DNA from: DASQHM01 sp035632095
GTDB taxonomy: Bacteria; Pseudomonadota; Alphaproteobacteria; Ferrovibrionales; Ferrovibrionaceae
NCBI GenBank assembly: GCA_035632095.1
Contig: DASQHM010000213.1
Coordinates: 1-13,266, forward strand
Direction of reading: 5' to 3'
DNA: 13,266 nt
Below are positions 1-7,067 of the stretch, piece after piece. The notes beneath the pieces were generated by a model. It saw nothing but the letters and a program-made list of their open reading frames with translations. It had not been told where the DNA came from and searched no databases. Both the position numbers and the translations under genes were made by a program. Numbering within the stretch: position 1 is the stretch's first letter; the number at the start of each line of letters is the position of its first letter.

Positions 1-200
1 CGCTGGACACCTTGAGATCGCACCTCGGAGGCGTGGCGCAAGCAACGGCCGCTCCTCTTGCTTGAAGTCTTTCGTGCGAACTGGCGTTTGCCAGGCCGAG
101 GGGGAGTGCTAACGTTTCGTTTGTTCGGTTGGCCGGTTGGACGCAACAATTTGACGGGGATTCATTGAGCACGCGCACCAAATCGAGAACCATTTCCGGG
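1..200 (+). promoter_or_regulatory. Upstream region of the IclR gene, with a weak promoter candidate
   Basis: No convincing gene is seen in the first 200 bases; the left edge could hold the tail of a neighbour that cannot be recognised. A possible sigma70-like promoter has TTGCCA at 88-93 and TAACGT at 110-115 with a 16-base spacer; the -35 is good and the -10 poor. Just downstream the hexamer GGTTGG occurs twice (127-132 and 135-140), eight bases apart. Such a repeat could be an operator for autoregulation, which is common in IclR-type regulators, but this is inference. Confidence 0.25.
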
Positions 201-1058
201 ATGCGGCCGCAGCGCGGGCGCAGTTCGGCCACAGTCATCGCCCTCGATCACGATGTTGAAGACCGCCAGCGCGGCGGCATTCAGTCCATCGGCCGTGCAT
301 TTGCCATCATAGAGGAGATCGCCCGCAACCGCGATGGCATCGGGCTTGCCGAATTGAGCAAGCGGGTCGGACTGCACAACAGTACGGCGTTTCATTTGGT
401 CAGGACGATGGTGTCTCTGGGGTACATCCGGCAGGTCAAGGACAGCAAGCGCTATCGCATCGGCCGACCGTTCTTCGCACTGGCGGCGAGCGCGCTCGAT
501 GAGTTGGAAATGGTCAGCTTGGCAACTCCAGTGCTCGACGAGCTTTCCCGTGAGACCGGCGAAAGCAGCCATTTTGCGGTCCGCCAAGGAGACGCTGTGG
601 TCGTTCTCGCTCGCACCATGGGGCCCGGTGCGTTTCAGTTGACCGACCGGGTCGGCGTGGTGCGCCCCGCCCATTGCACGGCGCTCGGCAAGGTGATTTT
701 GGCGGCGTTGAGACCCGATCAGCTCGACCGTTTCTTGGCGCGCGCGCAATTGCGCTCTTACACCGCGAAGTCCATTGTCGAAACGCAAGCCCTCCGTCGC
801 GAGATTGAGGAGGTGCGTCGCAGCGGCATGGCGTACGATGACGGCGAATTCGACGCCGAAGTGCGTTGTGTCGCGTTGCCGGTGCGCGATTTCAGCGGTG
901 AAGTCAAGGGCGCCATCGGCATTTCGGGGCCGGTATGGCGATTGTCGATTCAAGCGTTGCAGAACCGCGCACGCGCGGCTCGTGCGGCGGCCGACCAGTT
1001 GTCGGCCGAATTCGGCTTTGTCGGGGCTGGCGACAAACGAGCGAAGAAGGTCGGATAG
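201..1058 (+). CDS. IclR-family transcriptional regulator
   Basis: A cytoplasmic DNA-binding regulator of about 285 residues. Residues about 27-90 form the IclR winged helix-turn-helix (IQSIGRAFAIIEEIA, then the recognition region LAELSKRVGLHNSTAFHLVRTM and wing KRYRIG). Residues about 100-270 form the GAF-like effector domain, with family hallmarks HCTALGK (158-164) and DDGEFDAEVRCVALPV (213-228). I chose ATG 201. The same frame is open further up, with TTG at 165 (preceded by GGGGA) and TTG at 129 as alternatives, so up to 24 more residues are possible. The DHDPS-family gene follows 66 bases downstream on the same strand, suggesting co-transcription. IclR proteins usually control neighbouring catabolic and uptake genes in response to a small acid; here the likely targets are the lyase, the DUF1445 gene and the ABC importer. 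The effector is unknown. The family call is firm. Confidence 0.93.
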   Translation: MRPQRGRSSATVIALDHDVEDRQRGGIQSIGRAFAIIEEIARNRDGIGLAELSKRVGLHNSTAFHLVRTMVSLGYIRQVKDSKRYRIGRPFFALAASALDELEMVSLATPVLDELSRETGESSHFAVRQGDAVVVLARTMGPGAFQLTDRVGVVRPAHCTALGKVILAALRPDQLDRFLARAQLRSYTAKSIVETQALRREIEEVRRSGMAYDDGEFDAEVRCVALPVRDFSGEVKGAIGISGPVWRLSIQALQNRARAARAAADQLSAEFGFVGAGDKRAKKVG

Positions 1059-1124
1059 GCTCGCCGACTGAGTTATGCGTATGCGCGATCGACTGAACAG
1101 GCAGTCAATGTGTCGGAGGTGACC

Positions 1125-2081
1125 ATGTCCCGCCGTGCAGCCTATGTTCCGAACGGGGTGATCCCCGCGGTTCTCCTCCCATTCAATTCCGACCTCTCGA
1201 TCGACGAGGCCAGCTTCCGCAAGCATCTGCGCGACGTCGCCGCGACCGAGGGAATTTCGGCGATCACCGTCAACGCCCATTCGACCGAGGTCGCCTCGTG
1301 CACGTTCGATGAACAGCGGCGAGTGCTCGACGTCGCCCAGGATGAGATCGGAGAGCGGATGCCGCTGGTGAACGGCGTCTGGGCCGACGGTAGTCTGGAA
1401 GCGGTGCACATCGCCCGCATGGCCACCCTCGCCGGGGCGTCGGCGCTGCTGGTGTTTCCGCCGGCACCGTTCACTCTCGGCCAGTCGCCGCAAATGGCAA
1501 TTGCTCATTTCAAACGCATTGCCGACGCCACCGATTTGCCGCTGATCGTCTTCCAATATCCGCTGGCGACCGGCCAAGGCTATCCCAAGGATACGCTGCT
1601 GCGGTTGTGCGATGAGGTTCCCACGATCCGCGCGATAAAGGACTGGATCGGCAATGTCGCGCACCATGAATGGCATATCCGAACGCTGCAGAACCTTCCA
1701 AACCCGGTCAACGTGCTCACCACACACAGCGCCTGGCTGCTGTCGTCGCTGGTGCTCGGATGCAACGGGCTGCTGTCCGGCAGCGGCAGCGTGATTCCCG
1801 ATCTGCAGGCGGCATTGTTCCGCGCCGTGCGGGCCAACGATCTGGCGCAAGCGCGCCGATTGAACGATCGCATCGAGCCGCTGGCCCGCGTGTTCTATGC
1901 AGAACCGTGGGTCGACATGCACAACCGGATGAAGGAGGCGTTGGTGCTGCTCGGACGCCTGCCGAGCGCCGTGGTGCGGCCGCCGCTGGTCAAGCTCGGT
2001 GGCGCCGAGATCGCGAACATCCGTCAGGCATTGGTCGACGCCAAACTGCTCGGCAAGAGCGCAGGCCGGGACGCCGCCTGA
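1125..2081 (+). CDS. DHDPS/NAL superfamily lyase or aldolase with atypical active site
   Basis: A class I TIM-barrel enzyme of 318 residues, a normal length for the dihydrodipicolinate synthase/N-acetylneuraminate lyase superfamily, which uses a lysine Schiff base with 2-keto acids. The start ATG 1125 is supported by GGAGG six bases upstream; an in-frame GTG at 1110 would add five residues. In numbering from ATG 1125, the catalytic tyrosine is Tyr145 (FQYP) and the Schiff-base lysine Lys172 (AIKDW). The usual GTTGE loop is replaced by AHSTE, and the arginine that in DapA binds the aspartate semialdehyde carboxylate (Arg138 of E. coli) is missing after the tyrosine (YPLATG). It is therefore probably not the lysine-biosynthesis enzyme DapA but a catabolic aldolase or dehydratase on another keto acid. 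It follows the IclR gene closely and faces the DUF1445 gene tail to tail. The substrate is not known. Confidence 0.88.
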   Translation: MSRRAAYVPNGVIPAVLLPFNSDLSIDEASFRKHLRDVAATEGISAITVNAHSTEVASCTFDEQRRVLDVAQDEIGERMPLVNGVWADGSLEAVHIARMATLAGASALLVFPPAPFTLGQSPQMAIAHFKRIADATDLPLIVFQYPLATGQGYPKDTLLRLCDEVPTIRAIKDWIGNVAHHEWHIRTLQNLPNPVNVLTTHSAWLLSSLVLGCNGLLSGSGSVIPDLQAALFRAVRANDLAQARRLNDRIEPLARVFYAEPWVDMHNRMKEALVLLGRLPSAVVRPPLVKLGGAEIANIRQALVDAKLLGKSAGRDAA

Positions 2082-2100
2082 GCGGAGCGGGATCGTGCGG

Positions 2101-2916
2101 CTACATGATCGCCAGCTCGTTGTTTCGCCGGTCGGTGACGAGCATGCTGCCGGGATAGTGCGTGACGCAGAATTCCGGCTTGACCACTTCGATTACCGAT
2201 TGAGGGGTGACTCCGCACGCCCAGAACACCGGAATTTCGTCATCGCGAACGGGAACCGCATCGCCATAGTCGGGCTTGTCGAGATCGCGGATGCCGATGA
2301 GTTCCGGCTTGCCGATATGAACCGGGGCGCCATGCACCGCCGGAAAGCGCGTCGTAATCTGAATGGCGCGGATCGCGTCCGCGGGCTTCATCGGCCGCAT
2401 CGACACCACCAAAGGCCCGTGGAACGGCCCGGCCGCAGAGGTAGCCACCGTGGTTCGATACATCGGCACGTTGCTGTTGCAAGTGATGTGACGCATCTCG
2501 ATGCCATCCGCCATCAATGCTTCTTCGAACGAAAACGAACAGCCGAGTACGAAGCTCACCAGATCATCGCGCCAGTACTTGAGAATGTCCGTCGGCTCGG
2601 CGCTGATTTCACCGCGCCGCCAAACGCGATAGCGGGGCAGGTCGGTGCGGATGTCGAGGTCGTCGCCGAGCGCCGTCAGACGCCAGTCTCCCGAATCCGA
2701 ACTCGCAAGCAGCGGGCACGGTTTGGGGTTGAGCTGACAGAAGCGGAGGAAATCGGCGGCAAGACTTTTTGGGACGATTGCGAGATTGCCCTGGACATAT
2801 CCAGGCGCCAACCCCGACGTCGGGCCACGATGCTCGTTCCGGCGGATCGACAGCCGAGCGGCCAAGCCACTGCCAAGCGGCGCCACGCCATCTCTATGCA
2901 TGGATGCGTTGCCCAT
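2101..2916 (-). CDS. DUF1445 / YcsI-like putative hydro-lyase (D-glutamate cyclase-like)
   Basis: A soluble protein of 271 residues, the usual size of the DUF1445 (YcsI, putative hydro-lyase) family. Characteristic segments are APGYVQGNLAIVP (37-49), GDDLDIRTDLPRYRVW (84-99), FVLGCSFSFEEAL (122-134), GVTPQ (235-239) and HYPGSMLVTD (253-262). The ATG at 2916 is preceded by GAGGAA four bases away on the minus strand, which favours it over an in-frame ATG at 2943. A mammalian relative acts as a D-glutamate cyclase (D-glutamate to 5-oxo-D-proline), and bacterial members often sit beside 5-oxoproline or related catabolic genes; that the same reaction occurs here is inference. It is convergent with the lyase gene (19 bases between them) and divergent from the ABC importer, so the 420-base region upstream probably carries promoters in both directions. 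Family call firm, reaction unproven. Confidence 0.9.
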   Translation of the reverse strand: MGNASMHRDGVAPLGSGLAARLSIRRNEHRGPTSGLAPGYVQGNLAIVPKSLAADFLRFCQLNPKPCPLLASSDSGDWRLTALGDDLDIRTDLPRYRVWRRGEISAEPTDILKYWRDDLVSFVLGCSFSFEEALMADGIEMRHITCNSNVPMYRTTVATSAAGPFHGPLVVSMRPMKPADAIRAIQITTRFPAVHGAPVHIGKPELIGIRDLDKPDYGDAVPVRDDEIPVFWACGVTPQSVIEVVKPEFCVTHYPGSMLVTDRRNNELAIM

Positions 2917-3336
2917 CAGGTTCCTCAATCCAGTTCGTGGCATTGCTGGCTCCGCCCGGCCGCATCATTCTGCGCTCGCGAAGCTGACAGCGATGGCCAG
3001 GCGCAACTGCGATCATACAACAATATGAGTTTGACTGCGCTTATATGAAAATTGCAGTTGAATGCAGGGCTCGGATCGCGTTTCCTAGAGATCGATTGTA
3101 TGCGCAAAGAGGCCGGCAAGAGCCGACAAGGGGAGAGCGAAGGTCGACATAACGGGCAGTTGGGACCCCTTATCCCGGGACGGATTCGATTGGTGGTTCG
3201 ATTCGGATCAACTGTATCTGTCAATGTCGGTGTGCCGTCCGGTTTTCGGTCCCCAGCCCGCATCAGAAAAGTACGTTATCCAAGCGGATTGGGTGAGTTC
3301 GCAAGGGAGCGGGAAGTCCACTGGGAGGAATCCAAG
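2917..3336. promoter_or_regulatory. Divergent regulatory region and long leader before the ABC importer
   Basis: About 420 bases with no gene. An AT-rich island lies around 3011-3060. It holds TTGACT at 3031-3036; two TATGA boxes start exactly 20 bases apart (3024 and 3044), which is two helical turns. The heptamer CAACTGC (3004-3010) is matched by its reverse complement GCAGTTG (3054-3060), flanking the island. These are plausible operator or promoter elements for the IclR regulator or a second factor, but no complete -35/-10 pair stands out on either strand. From 3061 to 3336 follows a stretch in frame with the binding protein that does not look coding; it contains TTCGATT twice (3185-3191 and 3197-3203). 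If transcription starts near the island, the leader would be about 270 bases long. Confidence 0.35.
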
Positions 3337-4638
3337 ATGACGAGCGAACGGAAGAAGCAGCATCAGCCTCAAGAGTTCTGGTACCGCGGAAAGGTCACAC
3401 GTCGCCGTTTGATCGGATGGGGCGGCGGCATTCTGGGCGCGGCCATGTTGGTACCGGCGCCGTGGCGCGCCGCTTTCGGTGCGGCAAAGCCGTACAAGAT
3501 CGGTTCGCTGCAGCCGCTTTCGGGTGCGGCGGCGGCCGGCGGCGTGACGGCGCTGGTCGGCCTTCAGATGGCGGTCGACCGCATCAACAAATCCGGCGGC
3601 ATCAACGGCCGTCCAATTGATCTGATTGTGGCGGACGACGAGTCCAAACCCGATGTCGCGCGTCGCAAAGCGGATAAGCTTGTGGTCGAGGACCAGATCG
3701 ACGTTCAAGTTGGCGGCTTCCTCTCCAATATTTGCCTCGCCTGCATGCCGGTTTGGGAAGAAGCCAAGATCGTCAACATGATCAGCGTCTGCCTGGACAC
3801 CACGCTGACCACCAGCAAATGCAATCGTTTCAGCTTCCGGCCCTACGACTATGCACCGGCACAGGCGGTCGCGTTTGCGCCCTATCTGGTGAACAAGATG
3901 GGCAAGAGGTGGTATCTCGCCTACGCCGACTATTCATGGGGCCAGTCGACTCGCGATGCGTATGCGGCAGAAATCAAGAAAGCGGGCGGCGACATCGCGG
4001 GAACCATCGGCATTCCGCTCGGAACCGCCGACATGACACCGTTCCTGTCCAAGATCACCGGAGACTTTGACGGGCTCTTCGGCATTTTTTTCGGCAAGGA
4101 CGGGGTGACCATCGGGAACCAGGCGTTCGATCTCGGGTTGACCAAAAAGTACAAATGGGCCGGAGACGGCGCCATCGCCGAATCCTCCAATCTTCCGGCG
4201 CTCGGAAACAAGATCGAAGGTTTCGTCGGCATCAATCGCTATATTCCGGTTTTCCAAGGTCCGCTTGATTCGCCCGCACACAGGAAGTTCTTCGCCGAGG
4301 CAAGTGCCCGGCTTAAGGTGATCGATTCGAGCGGTCCATTGCCCGATCGCTATGTTCAATCGAACTACGAAGCGATGAATGCCTTGAAGATCGGCATGGA
4401 GAAGTCAGGCTTCCGCGGCCGCGAGGACACGATGAAGTTGGTCGAGGCCCTCGAAGGTTTAGAAATGAAGGAGGGTGACGACTTCCCACAGGGCGACAAG
4501 GTGCTCCGCAAGGAGGACCACCAGGCTTTCGTGCCTGAGTTCATCTTCGACATCAATGGCGGCAAACATCGGATCCTCGAGGCGATACCTAAGGAAAAGA
4601 CTTTTGTGCCGCCGGCTTGCAAGTTCGCCACCACTTAA
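3337..4638 (+). CDS. Branched-chain amino acid-type ABC transporter substrate-binding protein, Tat-type signal
   Basis: A periplasmic type I binding protein of 433 residues that would deliver a small ligand to the importer encoded downstream. The start ATG 3337 has GGGAGGAA six bases upstream; the open frame before it is not coding. The N-terminus carries a twin-arginine-like motif TRRRLIGWG (21-29), a hydrophobic stretch GILGAAMLVPA and a probable signal peptidase site near AAFGAA (45-50), so it is probably exported folded by Tat. The mature start KIGSLQPLSGAAAAGG and the segment GLQMAVDRINKSGGINGRPIDLI are typical of the LivJ/LivK-like family (Peripla_BP_6). Five cysteines are seen, including CLAC (133-136), Cys152, Cys162 and Cys428, which is unusual for this family and may mean disulfides. 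It is the first gene of a five-gene operon; the ATPase ATG follows the stop codon with no gap. The ligand cannot be named; amino acids, amides, urea and aromatic acids are all known for relatives. Confidence 0.92.
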   Translation: MTSERKKQHQPQEFWYRGKVTRRRLIGWGGGILGAAMLVPAPWRAAFGAAKPYKIGSLQPLSGAAAAGGVTALVGLQMAVDRINKSGGINGRPIDLIVADDESKPDVARRKADKLVVEDQIDVQVGGFLSNICLACMPVWEEAKIVNMISVCLDTTLTTSKCNRFSFRPYDYAPAQAVAFAPYLVNKMGKRWYLAYADYSWGQSTRDAYAAEIKKAGGDIAGTIGIPLGTADMTPFLSKITGDFDGLFGIFFGKDGVTIGNQAFDLGLTKKYKWAGDGAIAESSNLPALGNKIEGFVGINRYIPVFQGPLDSPAHRKFFAEASARLKVIDSSGPLPDRYVQSNYEAMNALKIGMEKSGFRGREDTMKLVEALEGLEMKEGDDFPQGDKVLRKEDHQAFVPEFIFDINGGKHRILEAIPKEKTFVPPACKFATT

Positions 4639-5433
4639 ATGACCGCAGATTCTGCGTTCGAACTGCGCTCCCCGCTCCCCGGCCGGGGAGCGCAGCCGGA
4701 TCGGGTGCTCCATACGGAGATGTTGACGGTTCGCTTCGGCGGATTGACCGCGCTGAACCAGGTCGATTTCGAAGTCGTTCGCAACGAAATTCGCGCGATC
4801 ATTGGACCGAACGGCGCGGGCAAGAGCACTTTCTTCAATTGCCTGACTGGCGTGCTGCGACCGACCTCCGGGCGCATAATATTGAACGGGGAGAACATTA
4901 CCGGGCTGCCGTCCGACCGAATCTCGCAAAAAGGCATCGCCCGCTCGTATCAGATCACCAATATCCTGCCATCTGCCACAACCTTGGAAAATGTCCGGAT
5001 CGCAGCGCAATCGCGCAGGCACAGCTGGAACATGCTAATGCATCACAGTGCTTTCAAGGACATCATCGACAAGGCCGAAACGGTGCTGGAATCTGTGGGA
5101 TTGAGCGGCAAGGCGGGAGAGCTGGCCGCCAATCTTTCGCATGGCGAGCAGCGCAACCTGGAAATCGGCATCGCGCTTGCCACCGAACCGGAGCTCTTGT
5201 GCCTCGATGAGCCGACGGCCGGAATGAGTGCTGCCGAGACCCGTGACACCATCGAGCTGATCCGCCGCATCGCCAAGAATCTGACGATCTTGATCGTCGA
5301 GCACGACATGCAGGTGGTCATGGAGTTGGCGCACAGAATTACAGTGCTGCACTACGGCGAAATACTGGCCGAGGGAACGCCGGCGGAGATCCAGACCAAT
5401 CCCAAGGTTTTGGCCGTATATCTCAAGACGTGA
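4639..5433 (+). CDS. livG: ABC transporter ATP-binding protein, LivG type
   Basis: One of the two cytoplasmic ATPase subunits of the importer, 264 residues. Walker A GPNGAGKST is at 56-64, the ABC signature LSHGEQ at 166-171, Walker B LLCLDEP at 186-192, and the H-loop histidine is His222 (IVEHDM). SYQITNIL around 103-110 resembles the Q-loop region of LivG proteins, and the C-terminal GEILAEGTPAEIQTNPKVLAVYL is typical of LivG. The start is uncertain: ATG 4639 directly follows the binding-protein stop but has no clear ribosome binding site, and the first 27 residues are not family-like; GTG 4705 or ATG 4720 are alternatives. A strong GC hairpin covers this N-terminal part (separate entry). 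The gene overlaps the next ATPase by four bases (GTGA). The symbol is by family resemblance; the real substrate may not be a branched-chain amino acid. Confidence 0.9.
   Translation: MTADSAFELRSPLPGRGAQPDRVLHTEMLTVRFGGLTALNQVDFEVVRNEIRAIIGPNGAGKSTFFNCLTGVLRPTSGRIILNGENITGLPSDRISQKGIARSYQITNILPSATTLENVRIAAQSRRHSWNMLMHHSAFKDIIDKAETVLESVGLSGKAGELAANLSHGEQRNLEIGIALATEPELLCLDEPTAGMSAAETRDTIELIRRIAKNLTILIVEHDMQVVMELAHRITVLHYGEILAEGTPAEIQTNPKVLAVYLKT
4663..4695 (+). other. Strong GC hairpin / nested palindrome after the binding-protein gene
   Basis: CTGCGCTCCCC (4663-4673) pairs exactly with GGGGAGCGCAG (4685-4695), an 11-base-pair stem with an 11-base loop. An overlapping perfect 20-base palindrome runs from 4673 to 4692 (arms CGCTCCCCGG). 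The two folds share the 3' arm and exclude each other. The element starts 24 bases after the binding-protein stop codon. No run of T follows, so it is not a classical full terminator. It fits an mRNA-stabilising or attenuating hairpin that keeps binding protein more abundant than the membrane subunits, as known for other importer operons; the role is inference. Confidence 0.6.
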
Positions 5434-6167
5434 GCACCATGGACGCAGCGATTGCGCCTCTAGTCCTGGTCGAGGACCTTCACACGTACTACGGCAAAAG
5501 CCACGTCTTGCACGGTGTGTCGCTCTACATCGGCGCCGGCGAGGTGGTCGGCCTGCTTGGCCGCAACGGCGTCGGCAAGAGCACCACCCTCAAGACTATC
5601 ATGGGTCTCGTTCGCCCAAGCCAGGGCAAAGTGTCGTTCGCCGGCAAATCAATCGTCGGCCAGCCGGCGCACAAACTGGCACGCCTCGGGATCGGCTATG
5701 TGCCCGAGGAGCGGCGGATCTTCCGCCTGCTTACGGTCATGGAGAATCTCCGCACTGGTCTCGATCGCCAGGGCGTCACGGATGCTACAAAACGAGCCCT
5801 TCTCGACAAGGTGTTTGCCTTCTTCCCGGTTTTGGCCGAGCGGCGCAATCAGGCTGGCGGCACGCTCTCCGGTGGCGAGCAGCAAATGCTTGCCATTGCT
5901 CGAGCCGTGATGCTCGAACCGAAGATCATTTTGCTTGATGAGCCGACCGAAGGGCTGATGCCGCGCATGGTTTCCCAGATTCAGCAGATCATCGAGGCAT
6001 TGCACAAAGAGGGTGTGGCAATCCTGCTAGTAGAGCAAAACGTGCCGCTCACTCTCGAAGCCAGTCAGCGAGTCTACATTTTGGAGAAGGGCGAAGTGAA
6101 GCATCACTGCGCTTCGTCCGAAATGAACGTGAACCATGCGGTCATTCACCAGTACTTGGGAGTGTGA
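5430..6167 (+). CDS. livF: ABC transporter ATP-binding protein, LivF type
   Basis: The second ATPase subunit of the importer, 245 residues, close to the usual LivF length. Walker A GRNGVGKST is at 44-52, the signature LSGGEQQ at 146-152 and Walker B IILLDEP at 166-172, followed by the LivF-like TEGLMP. GIGYVPEERRIF (87-98) is another LivF hallmark; the H-loop glutamine/asparagine region reads LLVEQNVPLTLE, with Gln in place of the histidine, as is normal for LivF. GTG 5430 gives the GTGA overlap with the upstream gene and suggests translational coupling; ATG 5439 is an alternative and neither has a clear ribosome binding site. The TTG start of the permease gene follows four bases after the stop. 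Co-transcribed with its neighbours; the substrate is undetermined, so the symbol is by resemblance. Confidence 0.92.
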   Translation: MSTMDAAIAPLVLVEDLHTYYGKSHVLHGVSLYIGAGEVVGLLGRNGVGKSTTLKTIMGLVRPSQGKVSFAGKSIVGQPAHKLARLGIGYVPEERRIFRLLTVMENLRTGLDRQGVTDATKRALLDKVFAFFPVLAERRNQAGGTLSGGEQQMLAIARAVMLEPKIILLDEPTEGLMPRMVSQIQQIIEALHKEGVAILLVEQNVPLTLEASQRVYILEKGEVKHHCASSEMNVNHAVIHQYLGV

Positions 6168-6170
6168 TCG

Positions 6171-7067
6171 TTGAACACCGCACTCGCGATCCTGCAAGCC
6201 ATTCCCTTCGATCAACTGCTTATCCAGACGGTGAACGGCATCGTTACCGGCATGATCCTGGCGCTGGTCGCCTCCGGGCTTACGCTGATCTTCGGCATTA
6301 TGGACGTGGTCAACTTCGCCCACGGTGAATTGTTCATGCTGGGCGCCTATATCGGCGTCATCGTCCTGGGGAGCACCGGCAACTTCTGGCTCGCCCTTGT
6401 TGCCGCCACGCTCGTTGTCGCGCTCATCGGTGCGGCGCTTCAGATCGTGACATTGCGTCCACTAATCGGGCGCGATCCCTTGACCACGATCCTGGCAACC
6501 TTCGGTATTTCGCTCGTGTTGCAGAACTATGCGCTTTGGCAGTTCGGTCCGGTGGCACGGAAGATTCAGGAGCCCTTCTCCGGACATTTCAAGCTTTTCT
6601 ATCTGGAGTATCCGACCTACCGGCTGGTCATCGCAGGGCTTTCGGCTGCCATCATCGGTGGATTCTGGCTGTTCCTGAAATACGGCACCTACGGAATCTG
6701 GATCAGAGCCACGACACAGGACCGCGTCATGGCCCAGGCCATGGGCATTCCGGTGCCATGGGTCTACACGGCGGTATTCGCCATCGGCGCCGGGATGGCG
6801 GCCGCAAGCGGCGTGTTGTTCGGACCGCTGGTGGGCGTCGACCATGCCATGGGTCTGGATTGGGTGTTGAAGGCTTTCATCGTCGTGGTGGTGGGCGGCA
6901 TGGGCAATCTTGGCGGCTCGATCGCCGCGGCCATTTTCATCAGTCTGCTCGAAGCCTATGCGTCGATTTGGGTGAGCCCGGCCCAAGCGGTCATCGTTTC
7001 CTTCGTCGTTCTGGTCCTCACGCTTCTGTTTCGGCCGACCGGCCTTTTCGTTCCGACTCCGAAATGA
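6171..7067 (+). CDS. livH: ABC transporter permease, LivH type
   Basis: An inner-membrane permease of 298 residues with about eight hydrophobic segments, forming the channel together with the LivM-type subunit. The LivH signature GLTLIFGIMDVVNFAHGELF is at 36-55, and VVVVGGMGNLGGSIAAA near the C-terminal third is also typical. The start is TTG 6171, supported by GGGAG at 6158-6162 with an eight-base spacer. It overlaps the next permease gene by ATGA (7064-7067), so the two are probably translationally coupled. In the classical liv order the permeases precede the ATPases; here both ATPases come first, an order also seen in other importers of this superfamily. Nothing in the sequence fixes the substrate. 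Confidence 0.93.
   Translation: MNTALAILQAIPFDQLLIQTVNGIVTGMILALVASGLTLIFGIMDVVNFAHGELFMLGAYIGVIVLGSTGNFWLALVAATLVVALIGAALQIVTLRPLIGRDPLTTILATFGISLVLQNYALWQFGPVARKIQEPFSGHFKLFYLEYPTYRLVIAGLSAAIIGGFWLFLKYGTYGIWIRATTQDRVMAQAMGIPVPWVYTAVFAIGAGMAAASGVLFGPLVGVDHAMGLDWVLKAFIVVVVGGMGNLGGSIAAAIFISLLEAYASIWVSPAQAVIVSFVVLVLTLLFRPTGLFVPTPK

Noticed and set aside
162..1922. A 586-codon open frame on the minus strand across the IclR and lyase genes
   Set aside because: It is antisense to two clear family genes, its protein is rich in Arg, Gln and His with no family-like motif, and long antisense frames are common in GC-rich DNA.
2068..2100. A terminator between the convergent lyase and DUF1445 genes
   Set aside because: Only a four-base-pair stem (CCGC/GCGG) is seen, with no T run.
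3052..3336. A longer N-terminus for the binding protein
   Set aside because: The frame is open but reads like leader sequence, and the Tat-like signal and the ribosome binding site both place the start at 3337.
6536..7063. A longer N-terminus for the LivM-type permease
   Set aside because: This part overlaps the LivH-type gene in another frame and has no membrane-protein character; ATG 7064 with an ATGA overlap gives the normal length.
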